From Perilla frutescens (lineage: Eukaryota > Streptophyta > Magnoliopsida > Lamiales > Lamiaceae), in the NCBI GenBank assembly GCA_026008535.1, contig BRKX01000004.1, forward strand, positions 31,252,501-31,316,500: DNA of 64,000 bases. The letters are read 5' to 3'. Numbering within the stretch: position 1 is the first letter of the stretch; every line of letters begins with the position of its first letter. Position numbers and translations under genes: made by a program. Of this stretch, positions 11,810 through 23,794 are shown one piece after another. The notes beneath the pieces were generated by a model that saw only the letters and a program-made list of their open reading frames with translations, had not been told where the DNA came from and did no database searches.

Positions 11810-14152
11810 TTAGAGAGAGAGAGATAAGATAAAGAGGAGAGAGAGAGAGCTAAGAAAAAGAAAGAAAGAGAAAAGGAGAGAGAAATGAGAGCCGAGAGAG
11901 AGAGATAGACGAGAGACAGAGAATAGAGGCCAAGAGAGAGAGAGAGTGGACTTCAGCTGCTGCTACCACCACCCCCATCGACCTGCTGCCGCCTTCCCGC
12001 CGCCGTGCCGCCGCCGGACACGTCGTCGGAGCTGCACCAGTCGCCGGAAAATGAAGATAGTGCAGCCACGTTGCGCGGTTATTGTCTCGGTCCATTTCTC
12101 GTCCTTTTTAGCCCAAATTTTAATATGTCGTGTATTTAAATATGTACTACATTTCGTATGTTGAAATCGTTTCCATCCGACGGTCGGAAACCGGCGAAAT
12201 CGCCGGAAAACTGAAATCTAATCAAACACCGATCAGTCAAGTTTTTCCTCAGTTTCAGCTCTTTCGGATCATCAAATCGAAAAAGTTTATTCACGAAAGT
12301 TGCTCAAAATAATATTTCCTAAATGCCCGTCGAATTTCGTAATTTTTTGGACGAGTTTTGAAAAATCTCAATTATTTAATTTAAACAGTTATTTAATTTA
12401 AACAGTTAATTTAAAAATGGCAAGTTATGAAAAGTGACCTCTGTCAAATCTTTTAGTTCCAATAAATCAAAAATAATATTCTGGAATTTATTCCCTTCAG
12501 CGTTAAATGCGCACGAGATCTCTAGAGTCATGTAATATATTTTTGAAAAGAATAAAATTTAATAATAGCTCCAATTATAGTAGATTAATTTTCAAAAAAT
12601 ATAGTAGTCATTCTGAGTCGAAGATCGACCCTTGTAGAACCCGCAAAACCTGCTAGGAGAGAAGATGATGTTCCCAAAGTTGTTGTGTCGCCACCTGCTC
12701 GTCAGCGAGGTGGGTTTATTTTTAAAGAATAAATACAATTTAAGAGTAATAACTTTTTAGAAGCATGATAGATAACTTAGAAATATCCAAATAAATGTTT
12801 TATGTTCTACCTGTTTAACGTCACTGTTATAGGAGGAATTATAGAATATTGTTATGTTGTGGAATAGGATAGTATTGAAATATTGTTAGAGTATTATTGA
12901 AATATTGTTGGAATATTGTGACTAGGATATGAGCATATTTTTGGAATAGATGAATAAGGTTGATTAAGTTATGATTTAATTGCTAAGTTTTATGAGATGT
13001 TATAAGATGATGTTAAACTTAGTTGAGATAGGCTTGTGCTAGAATCTTGGATTTTCTAGTGCAAGTAATTAATGAACATAGGTAGGACTGTACACCCTTG
13101 CAGCTGTGATGATTATCACTAAAGGTGTCACTGTAAGGTAACCCCGCACATACACTGTGACTGGATGTCACTATAAGGAGTCACTGCTAGGCGATCCCTA
13201 GCATACTTAGGGTCAATGCTAGATAACCCCTGGTATACTCTCCTCGGATTAGCAAGGTAACCCTTCCCTTTTCCTACCAGCAGCATGCTATATAGTGCAG
13301 TAGACGACAGACTGAGCAAAATGGATCCCAAAGAAGAAGACAAAGGTTTGCAGATATGGGAAGGGCTTTCGCATTTTGCTTCCTATATGCTGTGTATTAT
13401 TTTGGATATTTCTTATTTGCAAATTGAGTTCAAAGTTACCCACTTAGTGCATTAGTACTCACACCCAACTCTTTTCAAAATATTTTCAGGTTGAGATGTT
13501 GAGGCCGGTGATGTGCTGTTGGTGGGGTTGTCTGAGCTTCCTAATTGCTGCTCTATCTGGTTATATTATTGCTTCCGTTATGTTTCTGCTGAATACTCTG
13601 ATATCTAGTATTTAGTCTTGATATTTGATACATGATACTTGATGATAGCATGTCTAATATGCTATGAATATATGATGTCTATTTATTTAATAAAGTCTTG
13701 TGGGGAGGAAACCCCGTCCTTTTGCCATACCAATTATCCTTTTATTGACTTGGACCTATTAAAAAGGTCATACCTGATTTCATGTTGGTATCTATTTACT
13801 TCCAGTCGACCTATGAATTAGTCTTATCTGCTATTCTACTTTTGTCCTTTGGATGGGACTAGTCTTAAGAAAAATAGATCTTTAATTATTGGTATCTGTT
13901 TATCACCTTGTTCTACCCATGTACGGACTTATTGGTTTTTGTGCCGTACCAATTGTACTCTTATAAGCCGTTATAAAATGGGGACTTGTTCTAGTTATAG
14001 AGGTTATGCTGCCCAAATTTCTGGAGAATCTAACCTATTCTTGTTCCCAACAATTATTTTATTTAATTAATAATTATTCCAAATCTTATTCTTTTTAAGT
14101 GACACCCCCGTCCTTTATTTATTATTCTTTTCGGGACCGGGGCGTTACAGAA

Positions 14153-14167
14153 TGGTATCAGAGCAGG
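14153..14167 (+). promoter_or_regulatory. Primer-binding site (tRNA-Met type) of the Tekay-type element
   Basis: TGGTATCAGAGCAGG begins three bases after the 5' LTR end. It matches the usual complement of the initiator tRNA-Met 3' end in its first 12 bases. Confidence 0.85.
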
Positions 14168-17030
14168 CTTGCAACTCTGCAGACCTGTCTCTTTGTTTGA
14201 CTACATGACTATGTTTTTATCTGAGTTTGATTTTGTTCTAAAGAACCTACTCAGCAACCCACAGCTCATCATCACCTTGCATCCTCAACAAAGTTCAAAG
14301 GTATGGCTAAGTAAATTATTTGATTATATTGTTATAAATTTCGAAATACATGTTGACAAGGAAAAAATGGGCAAAGTAAAGGTAGTCGGTCAATTTAAAA
14401 AAAAAATTGATGATTGAACGCCATTTATTGAGAAAATTTTATAGACCTATGAAAAATCTTTTGGATAAGATATAGGTCAAATGCTTATAAAATTGAAGTC
14501 GTTATGGATCCGTCCAAACAACAAGTGAAAACCAGAGTTTTCTTAAAATATTATTTCCTATAGACTTCGAAAATTTTGGTCATTGTATAAAAAAGGGGAA
14601 AAGAAATATGGTTAATATAAAATTTTGAATGATGATTTATAAACCTTCTCTTTGGAAAAGAATTGGTCTACTGCTCTTAATTGCCGAATTAGTAAAATGC
14701 CGTGAGAATTTGCTGAGGATAGATTAATTATAGGTAGAAGAATGTAGTGAGAACATAGACTATATTGAGCTTGAATTAAGGAGAATTTTAGGTCTCTCAT
14801 TTAGGTTCTGAAGAACCTAGACTGATTAAGATATCCTCTACAATGGCTAAGCCTAGAGGATTATCTAAAAATGACAAATTTGCCACGAGGCTCTTTTGAG
14901 AAGGTTGATGCGTTCTACAATCTCAGCAAATTGGAAATGAAGAGATGCTATTGCAAATGCCAAGTTTTCAAAGGTTGGTCTCAAGCCATAAATGATCGAA
15001 TAATAATTAATCTATAGGACAATTATCAGTCGTGGGATCTACTGCAGTATGAAAAATCTAACATCAAATTTTTCAGACAAAATGTATTTTATGATCCAGT
15101 CATATCAGCAAAGGATGAGAATTTATTCTACATTACGAAAGCTCTCACGACATATTGGATGGCCCAGCAAGTCAAGATATGACACATATTCAAAAAACAG
15201 ATGCTTGTGGACAGAGGAAGAGATACCACCTCGACTGCAACTTGACCATATGTATCTCTAAAGGCCCCTTTGCCAAGTATTCTTTTGAGTTCCAGGAAAA
15301 TGTTAAAGTTAGACTCTTCCAAGTTTGTTTAGGTTTGTTTCTTTCATACCCTTCTTGTGGTTAAGAAGTAAATCTCCAGTTTATCATGTCCTTTGCTCGG
15401 AGAAGCTAGCAACAGTTCAGCCGACCCATGATATTTTGTTCTTTGATAGCAGTGTACTTAGGACAAGAGAGGATAACTTTTCAGGGAGAAGCCATGCGAG
15501 ATCATTAGACCTAGTTGTTGATAGGTCAAACCGATAAGAATAGTAACCTATTAGAATATTTTAAATATTTGTTAACCCATCGATCTATCCACTCAATTGT
15601 TCATATATTCCTTGATTATTCCTCCTTCAAAAGTCCATCATCCCTTACTTGAGATCCTTCATCTATTAATGGTCAGTAATGACATTGTTTGGTCAGACCA
15701 TATTGACATTTTTTTTTGGAACTATCAATGTGGTTTTCATTCACTATGTGTTGATTCCATTGCTAATCCTATAAAGACTTCATAGTTCTGGAAGCTTCTT
15801 GTGATTAAAAGCCTTCGTAAAGAGGAAAATTCTTTCATTACGATTTATGTGCTTTTCTACAGCCCTTTATTTTGAGAATATCTTGTGGGCATAAATCCAA
15901 GATATTCATACTTGGATAAATTTTATTTGGCCCAAAATGTGCTCCAAATTGGTAAATCAATTCGTGAATTATGCTTGAAAATTTCTAAAGTTAGTCCCTT
16001 CCAATTACAATTCCTTATTCAAAATGGTACTTGCAAAATGGCTCACTAATTGTTCTTTCTAGATGCGCCTTGACTTTTCTTGGCCTTTTTAGCACATTTG
16101 TTCATCTTCACTTCTAAAGTAATAAATGTATTTACTATAATTATAAAGCCTAATACTTATTCAATTCCATGATTTCTTAAATTGCCCCATAAGAAGTTAT
16201 GATTCAGCTAAAGCCCTTATTTGGAGGCATTCATTTCTCTTTTACCTGTGCATCTAAAGTCCGAGTGTTTAAGCCTTCGAATAGGAAAGGTAATAGAAAT
16301 GATCTTTCGGTATGTTTTCTAGAAAATGGGTAGTCGAAATCTTTATTGAAGGAACAAGGTTTGAACTAGTGCTAGTAATGTTATTTAAGATCAGAACCTT
16401 CTAATTTTAATAGGCTAAGTGACGCAATGGATGCCAGAAGTGAGTTCATTCCCTAAAGCGATTGAATCTTTAGGTTATAGCTTGAATAGACAAGGAAAAG
16501 CACAATATGTCTTCTTCATGCTTTCAGACGATGTTGGTCACCAATGAGAGACATCTAGATGAGCAATAATCATGAAGAGATAAGAAAAGTTCAATAGGGG
16601 ATATTTCGAAGATGAGTTATTCTAGGAGTGCATTCTTGATTTTGAGAGTAATAATTGAGCTGGATCATACGACTACCAAGACACGCTTCACCGAATGTGA
16701 GTAGCAAGAAGGCTCGTGAAATTTAGAAGACACTTAAAATGTTTTATCGTGATGACTTATAGAGTAAGAAGAAGATGTGAAGGAGTTGCGGTCACGACCA
16801 CGCTAGGAATTGAGGTCACCTTCAGTAGCTTGGATTAAAAACAGGATAAAGTTCCGAATGCCTAATGGATGAGTGATTCCTTAGGAGGAAGGTGAATTGC
16901 TAAAATCTGGAAATAAGATACATGAAGAAACCTCAAGACAGACTCATTTGTAGCAAGGATGCCGAAGGAGATTCGAGAGCAAAGTACAACTTCAAGAGTT
17001 GTTTGACTCAGGAACCCAGTTCGTCGTCAT
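14168..17030 (+). pseudogene. Degenerate gag/protease region of the Tekay-type element
   Basis: This occupies the gag-to-protease position but no frame longer than about 80 codons survives. I could not place the Gag core, a zinc knuckle or the protease motif with confidence. Stops and frame changes are dense throughout. Confidence 0.5.
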
Positions 17031-19530
17031 AGAGAACCCCCTATTTTATTCGTGAAGTAGAAAGATGGCACATCAAGGATGTACATTGATTTCATGGAGC
17101 TGAATAAGTTAATCCTCTCATAAGAATAGATAATCTCCTTGATCAACTAAAGGAAGCAAGTGTACTCTCGAAGATAGACCTGATCTTAGGCTACCATCAG
17201 TTAAAGATAAGCAATGATGATATTCTGAAGACTCCAGTTTAAACTCGTTATGATCACTATAAGTTCACGGTAATGCCATGTTGATTAATAAATGTTCCAA
17301 CAGTGTTTATGGATTTAATGGACAAGGTATTCTATCTCTATTTGGATACAAGGTTTTGTTGGAATGATATTGTGGTATATGTAAGGAATGAAGAAGAGCA
17401 TCAAGAATATTTAAGGACAATGTTGGAAACATTAAGAAGAAAATTAATGTATGTTAAATTCAGCAAGTGTGAATTTCGGCTGGAGAAATAAATATATTTA
17501 GGACATATAGTATCGGCTGAAGAAATTAAGGTAGACCCGATTAAGATAGAGATTGTGAGGAATTGAAAATCACCAAGGGACGTGATGAGATAAGAAGATT
17601 TTTGGGACTATTGAAGATTCATAGAGGGATTTTCAAAGATATCTAAGCCCATGACATCTCTACTCAAGAAAGGAACCAAGTACATGGTCAAATGAATTAG
17701 AAGAGAGTTTCCAAATTCTATAAATGAAGTCAACCACAGTCTCGGCGTAGGAAGCTCTCGAAGGTAATAAGGATTTTGTGGTTTATACTAGCGCGTCAAG
17801 ATGGGATTAGGGTGCGTGCTGATGAAGAAAGGCAAAATGATTGTATATTCAACTTGACAGTTGATAAATCATAAGCAGAACTATGTCACTCATAATTTGG
17901 AGCTCGCTGCAGTTGTACACGCGTTAGAAATTTGGAGACACTACCTGGATGGAGCTAAGTATGAGATTATGCAGATTAAAAGAGTCTCAAATATTGTTTT
18001 TAAGTAGAAGGATTTGGATATAAGGCAAGGAAGGTGGTTAGAATTAGTCAAAAGGCCATGATTTTTCGATTCACTTCTACCCAGGAAAGGCCAATGTGGC
18101 AGCTAACGCTCTCAGTCGCAAGAATAGAGTTTGAATTAAGTTGCGACCTGACTCAAGAAGGAGAACTCCTTGGAGAGTTCAGTAAATTAAGGATTCAAGT
18201 ATTGGATCTGCTTGGAACTTTGAAGAAAAAGGATCATTGTTGCACATATCTCGAGAAGAAAAGACTAGTAGCCTGATCCAGATCCCAAGAATTTTGACCG
18301 AGGCACCAGATAATGCCTTACCTTACAAAGAAAGAGTGTGCATGCGAACAAAGAAGAAGTGACGGAAGAACTCATGAGCGAAACTTACGATGCTCCGAAC
18401 ACAACTCGTCCAAGAAGCACTAAGGTATACAAAGATTTGAAGGGCAAATTCTGATGGAATGACATGAGAAGAGATATATAAGCGAACATGGAGAAATGAG
18501 CTACCAACAAGTTAAGGCCTTGCACCAAGAAACCCTCAAGGTTGTTACAATCCTTGGAAATTAAGAATAGAAGTAGGATCACATCAAAATGGATTTTGTG
18601 GTCGGTTTACCAAAGTCAACTTGCGGAATCACCATTAATTGGGTCATTGCGGATTGATTATCAAAGGAATCGTACTTCATAGCGGTAAAAAAAAATATGA
18701 CCTTTCAATTATGGGAAGCTTGCAAGAAGCTACGAGTACTAAAATGATTGTTAGTAAGACGTGTCATCCTCAAATAGATAGACAGTCCAAAAAGTCTATA
18801 CAAGTATTGGAAGGTGTGTTTAGAGAGTAATCACAGCTCAAGGAAGAGAGAGTTGAAAGGAGTTGCTAGCATTTATCGAATTCACTTACAACAATAGTTG
18901 CTAATCCTCGATTGGCATCATGCCTTACGAAGCAATAAATGGAAAGAAGTGAAGATTGTCTTTAAATTAGGACAAGGTTAGGGAAAGAACGATGCTTGAA
19001 CTAGAAATCATTCCTTAAATAGCTGAGAAGATTGATTCAATTAGACAATGGATAAAGGAAGCTCAAGATAAATAGAGATTCGTTGCAAACAATAGAAGAA
19101 AGGGTTTGAGCATCGAGATAGCCAATAAGATCTTCTAGAGGTGTCCATGATCGAAGGTATCATTCGAAATAGGTCAAGGCCCGAATTTCTTGGAGCTTTT
19201 GAAATCCTTGAGAAGATTAATGAACTAGTTTATAGGTTCACCTTCCCCCCCTAACCTGAATGACGTGTTCTACGCCTTGATGCTAAGAAAGTACGTGTTT
19301 GATCCTAAAACACGTGACCAGAAAAGAAGATATGATGCTAAATAGCGATTCAGTGTATGAGGAAAAGCCGCAGGCCATTCTTGATCGGAAGACCCAAAGT
19401 CTGAAGAAGAAAGCGATTAGCTTAACGAAGGTACTATGAAACCATCATGGTTTGGAAGAATCAACATGGGAGTTGAAGTCAGAATTGCTCAAGAAGTATC
19501 CCAACACTCCATTTCAAGATTAGTAAATTT
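17031..19530 (+). pseudogene. Degenerate pol (RT, RNase H, integrase, chromodomain) of the Tekay-type element
   Basis: Reverse transcriptase landmarks lie at 17040-17560: the KIDL...GYHQLKI motif (about 17170-17210), YDHYKFTVMPC, and a damaged active-site region where the expected IDD reads WND (about 17355). Next come LMYVKFSKCEF and YLGHIVS. RNase H-like THNLELAAVVHALEIW is at about 17885-17940. Integrase core MDFVVGLPKST and INWVIAD are at about 18590-18660. A chromodomain-like end (ESTWELKSELLKKYP) is at about 19455-19505. At least a dozen stops and several frame changes separate these. Order and motifs identify a chromovirus pol. Confidence 0.8.
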
Positions 19531-19547
19531 CGGGACAATTTTTTTTT

Positions 19548-19560
19548 AAGGAGGGTAGGA
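19548..19560 (+). promoter_or_regulatory. Polypurine tract
   Basis: AAGGAGGGTAGGA ends exactly where the 3' LTR (TGTAAC) starts. Confidence 0.8.
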
Positions 19561-22500
19561 TGTAACACCCCGTATTTTCGGATTATAGTTAAAAGTTTTC
19601 TAAAATTATTTTCAGATTATAATTGAAAAATCATTTAATTATTTTTGGCGAGTGATCAATAATGATTTTCGTGGAAATAGAATGACCTGAGAACTTCAAT
19701 GGTACTTTTAAAATTTTAATTCGAGGTCAATTAGAGCCCCAACAGTCAAAGAGAACATGAATAGTAATTTTTAATTTAATCGGGAATATTTGCGACATCC
19801 CGAGACTTGACTCGTCAAAGTTTTTCAATAGGAAATGATCCAAGGAATCCGCTGATATTCTCGGATTTTTAATCAAAGATCAAACGAACTCCCAACAATA
19901 TTTTTGGTAAAATAAATGGTGATTTCTAGTTAATTTGAAAATGAATATTTTCTCGTTTGATTATCAAATAACATTTTCGGCATGCCAGTTTAAGTTCATT
20001 AAATAGGAAATGAGTCAATGAACCTCCCGATATTTTTAGATTTATAATGCGAGATTAATTGAACTCCCGGTAAAATAAAGCAACTTTTAAATCGAGTTCA
20101 AAAAGTATTTTATCAATATTATATTAAAAATATCCTAACCAAAATATCTATATAATCCCCCCCTCTCGTTTATTTTCACCCTTTCCCCATTCATAATATA
20201 TTAGAGAGAGAAAGATACGATAAAGAGGAGAGAGAGCTAAGAAAAAGAAAGAAAGAGAAAAGGAGAGAGAAATGAGAGCCGAGAGAGAGATAGACGAGAG
20301 AGAGAGAATAGAGGCTAAGAGAGAGAGAGAGAATGGACTTCAGCTGCTGCTACCACCACCCCCATCGACCTGCTGCCGCATTCCCGCCGCCGTGCCGCCG
20401 CCGGACACGTCGTCGGAGCTGCACCAGTCGCCGAAAAATGAAGATAGTGCAGCCACGTTGCGCGGTTATTGTCTCGGTCCATTTCTCGTCCTTTTTAGCC
20501 CAAATTTTAATATGTCGTGTATTTAAATATGTACTACATTTCGTATGTTGAACTCGTTTCCATCCGACGGTCGGAAACCGGCGAAATCGCCGGAAAACTG
20601 AAATTTAATGTCTCGGTCCATTTCTCGTCCTTTTTAGCCCAAATTTTAATATGTCGTGTATTTAAATATGTACTACATTTCGTATGTTGAACTCGTTTCC
20701 ATCCGACGGTCGGAAACCGGCGAAATCGCCGGAAAACTGAAATTTAATCAAACATCGATCAGTCAAGTTTTTCCTCAGTTTCAGCTCTTTCGGGTCGTCA
20801 AATAGAAAAAGTTTATTCACGAAAGTTGCTTAAAATAATATTTCCTAAATGCCCGTCGAATTTCGTAATTTTTGGACGAGTTTTGAAAAATCTCAATTAT
20901 TTAATTTAAACAGTTATTTTTGTACCGGAAGCATGTATTATTAAAAAATTCTAAAACTCTTAAATTATAGTCTTGGAATGTATAGGATCGTCCCTGAATA
21001 TTTTTGTAATTTTTGAAGGGTTAAAAAGTGTCCCGGTACAAATCTGATAAAAATTGATTAAAATAGCATGTTATGAAAAGTGACCTCTGTCAAATCTTTT
21101 AGTTCCAATAAATCAAAAATAATATTCTGGAATTTATTCCCTTCAGCGTTAAATGCGCACGAGATCTCTAGAGTCATGTAATATATTTTTGAAAAGAATA
21201 AAATTTAATAATAGCTCCAATTATAGTAGATTAATTTTCAAAAAATATAGTAGTCATTCTGAGTCGAAGATCGACCCTTGTAGAACCCGCAAAACCTGCT
21301 AGGAGAGAAGATGATGTTCCCAAAGTTGTTGTGTCGCCACCTGCTCGTCAGCGAGGTGGGTTTATTTTTAAAGAATAAATACAATTTAAGAGTAATAACT
21401 TTTTAGAAGCATGATAGATAACTTAGAAATATCCAAATAAATGTTTTATGTTCTACCTGTTTAACGTCACTGTTATAGGAGGAATTATAGAATATTGTTA
21501 TGTTGTGGAATAGGATAGTATTGAAATATTGTTAGAGTATTATTGAAATATTGTGACTAGGATATGAGCATATTTTTGGAATAGATGAATAAGGTTGATT
21601 AAGTTATGATTTAATTGCTAAGTTTTATGAGATGTTATAAGATGATGTTAAACTTAGTTGAGATAGGCTTGTGCTAGAATCTTGGATTTTGTAGTGCAAG
21701 TAATTAATGAACATAGGTAGAACTGTACACCCTTGCAGCTGTGATGATTATCACTAGAGGTGTCACTGTGAGGTAACCCCCGCACATACATTGTGACCGG
21801 ATGTCACTATAAGGAGTCACTGCTAGGCGATCCCTATCATGCTCAGGGTCAATGCTAGGTAACCCCTGGTATACTCTCCTCGGATTAGCAAGGTAACCCC
21901 TTCATTTTCCTACCAGCAGCATGCTATATAGTGCAGTAGACGACAGACTGAGCAAAATGGATCCCAAAGAAGAAGACAAAGGGTTGCAGATATGGGAAGG
22001 GCTTTCGCGTTTTGCTTCCTATATGCTGTGTATTATTTTGGATATTTCTTATTTGCAAATTGAGTTCAAAGTTACCCACTGAGTGCATTAGTACTCACAC
22101 CCAACTCTTTTCAAAATATTTTCAGGTTGAGATGCTGAGGCCGGTGATGTGCTATTGGTGGGGTTGTCTGAGCTTCCCAATTGCTGCTCTATCTGGTTAT
22201 ATTATTGCTTCCGCTATGTTTCTACTGAATACTCTGATATCTAGTATTTAGTCTTGATATTTGATACATGATACTTGATGATAGCATGTCTAATATGCTA
22301 CGAATATATGATGTCTATTTATTAAATAAAGTCTTGAGGGGAGGAAACCCCGTCCTTTTGCCATACCAATTATCCCTTTATTGACTTGGACCTATTAAAA
22401 AGGTCATACCTGATTTCATGTTGGTATCTATTTACTTCGAGTCGACCTATGAATTAGTCTTATCTGCTATTTTGCTTTTGTCCTTTGGATAGGACTAGTC

Positions 22501-22785
22501 TCAAGATAAATAGATCTTTAATTGTTGGTATCTGTTTATCACCTTGTTCTACCCATGTACGGACTTGTTGGTTTCTGTGCCGTACCAATTGTACTCTTAT
22601 AAGCTGTTATAAAACGAGGACTTGTTCTAGTTATAGAGGTTATGCTGCCCAAATTTCTGGGGAATATAACCTATTCTTGTTCCCAACAATTATTTTATTT
22701 AATTAATAATTATTCCAAATCCTATTCTTTTTAAGTGACACCCCCGTCCTTTATTTATTATTTTTTTCGGGACCGGGGCGTTACA
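19561..22785 (+). repeat. 3' LTR of the Tekay-type element
   Basis: 3,225 bp from TGTAACACCCCG to GGGGCGTTACA. Over long blocks (for example 21075-22785 against 12430-14149) it is almost identical to the 5' LTR; visible differences there are a 15-bp indel and scattered substitutions. It carries a private 139-bp tandem duplication (20471-20748). A 72-codon frame at 20333-20551 is also present in the 5' LTR, as expected from LTR identity. Confidence 0.9.
20471..20748 (+). repeat. 139-bp tandem duplication in the 3' LTR
   Basis: GTCTCGGTCC occurs at 20471 and 20610 and the 139-bp unit is nearly identical. The 5' LTR has one copy, so the duplication arose after insertion. Confidence 0.9.
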
Positions 22786-23407
22786 AATGATTTAGAAAAT
22801 ATAATGTCTGCGTGCATAATTATGCACAATATGATAATTGAGTATGAACGAGATCTTAATGCACCAATTGAAGTTGTAAGAGAAGTGCCAACTCCAAATG
22901 TTGAAATGGTGAATGATGAAACTGTTGAGTTCCAATCATTTCTTGCACGATATAGAAAAATCAAAGACAAAGAAGCTCATGTGGCACTTCCTAATGCATT
23001 AATTGATCATTTATGGGATGAATTTTCAAATTCTAAGGGTTAATTGTTATTAAAATGTAATTGATGTCTTTGTTAATGTTTGTTCATGTTTATAATGTAA
23101 TTATTTTTTTATATCAGTAAATGTTGGTTTTATGTTCAAATAAAATATAGTTTTGTAAATTAATTTAAATTATATTATTTTTTATTATTATTAAATTTAA
23201 ATAATATTAAATATTAAACGTAAATATATTTGAAAAAATATATGCTCCACAATAATTTGATAAAAAAATAATATTAGAAAGCATAAAAGTAGAATATTCC
23301 ATTGTAGAGTGAATTGTAAAGTTGATGGTTGGAGATGCTTTTGCTCCAACTGTATATTTTCCTTTAGAATAGAGGTAGATGAGAAAAAATGGTTGGAGAT
23401 GACCTTA

Positions 23408-23794
23408 GTACCCCCAATCACTCATATATTTTAATATTTTTTATTATCTATCAAATATAATTTTATTAATATTTAAATAGTGTATTACTGGTTGAAATAA
23501 TACCCGACCGGTAGGGTAGAAGATGCTTTAACAAAATAACTAATGACAATATATTAACTTCTATTACTTTTAAAGAAAACAATAAATGACTTTACCAAAA
23601 CGCACGTGGAAAGCGCGTGTCTACAAAATCCCCGCACAGTCGCAACCCCACTTCACCCTTCTCAGCAAAAGCTAAAGCAAACACACGCCGCCGTTGCTTC
23701 TTCCTTGTATATAGAGGAAAAGGAAAAATAAAGGGTGTTAGGAACCCTAGCCTCCTTCCTCTCTCTCACGCATCAAACAAGCAGTGAGTGTGCG
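23408..23794 (+). promoter_or_regulatory. IMB4 upstream region and 5' UTR
   Basis: 390 bp lie between the Harbinger right end and the IMB4 start codon (387 bp excluding its TTA). A G-box core CACGTG is at 23603-23608. TATATAGAGG near 23707 could be a weak TATA element. A GAACCCTAG telobox-like word sits near 23740, and CT-rich sequence precedes the start. Transcription start is not determinable by eye. Confidence 0.5.

Larger units (their letters stand above)
9722..14149 (+). repeat. 5' LTR of the Tekay-type element (with two insertions)
   Basis: 4,428 bp. It is longer than the 3' LTR because it hosts a 251-bp Mutator-like MITE (10334-10584) and a 1,121-bp Tourist element (10689-11809). It also lacks about 150 bp present at about 20918-21068 in the 3' LTR. 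The GC-rich block at about 11960-12060 and the frame 11946-12164 are shared with the other LTR. Confidence 0.9.
9722..22785 (+). mobile_element. Ty3/gypsy Tekay/Del-type chromovirus, inserted in the Harbinger transposase
   Basis: 13,064 bp with a perfect 5-bp duplication AATGA (9717-9721 and 22786-22790). Order: 5' LTR 9722-14149, primer site, degenerate gag and pol with recognisable RT, RNase H, integrase and chromodomain-like tail, polypurine tract, 3' LTR 19561-22785. LTRs begin TGTAACACC and end GGGGCGTTACA. Order RT-RH-IN-chromodomain and the tRNA-Met-type primer site place it with chromoviruses. The coding region carries very many stops and frameshifts, whereas the LTRs are nearly identical over long stretches. 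Confidence 0.9.
8428..23043 (+). pseudogene. PIF/Harbinger DDE transposase, two-piece pseudogene
   Basis: Exon parts 8428-8723, 8925-9716 and, beyond the gypsy insertion, 22786-23043. The N-terminus is Ser-rich (SSSSSSDDEL). The catalytic DDE domain retains its three acidic landmarks: LGSLDCMHW, SNNDINVL and CRKDVELAFGVLQ. The C-terminal helix region IIMHNMIIE lies after the insertion. Dropping the gypsy element plus one AATGA copy joins the frame exactly (RKND to LENIM). Lesions: an extra A in a run at 9041-9047 and an extra T at about 9453, each shifting the frame. A 201-nt segment (8724-8924) starts GTTAGA, ends CGCAG and preserves the frame if removed, so it is probably an intron. Related plant proteins are often annotated as ALP1-like nucleases. 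Confidence 0.85.

Noticed and set aside
11946..12164. Conserved 72-codon gene present twice (also 20333-20551)
   Set aside because: The two copies are in the two LTRs of one element, so identity reflects LTR homogeneity and not selection. The Arg-rich part is the GC-rich pocket.
14153..14167. tRNA gene remnant
   Set aside because: It is the primer-binding site next to an LTR; no cloverleaf can be drawn around it.
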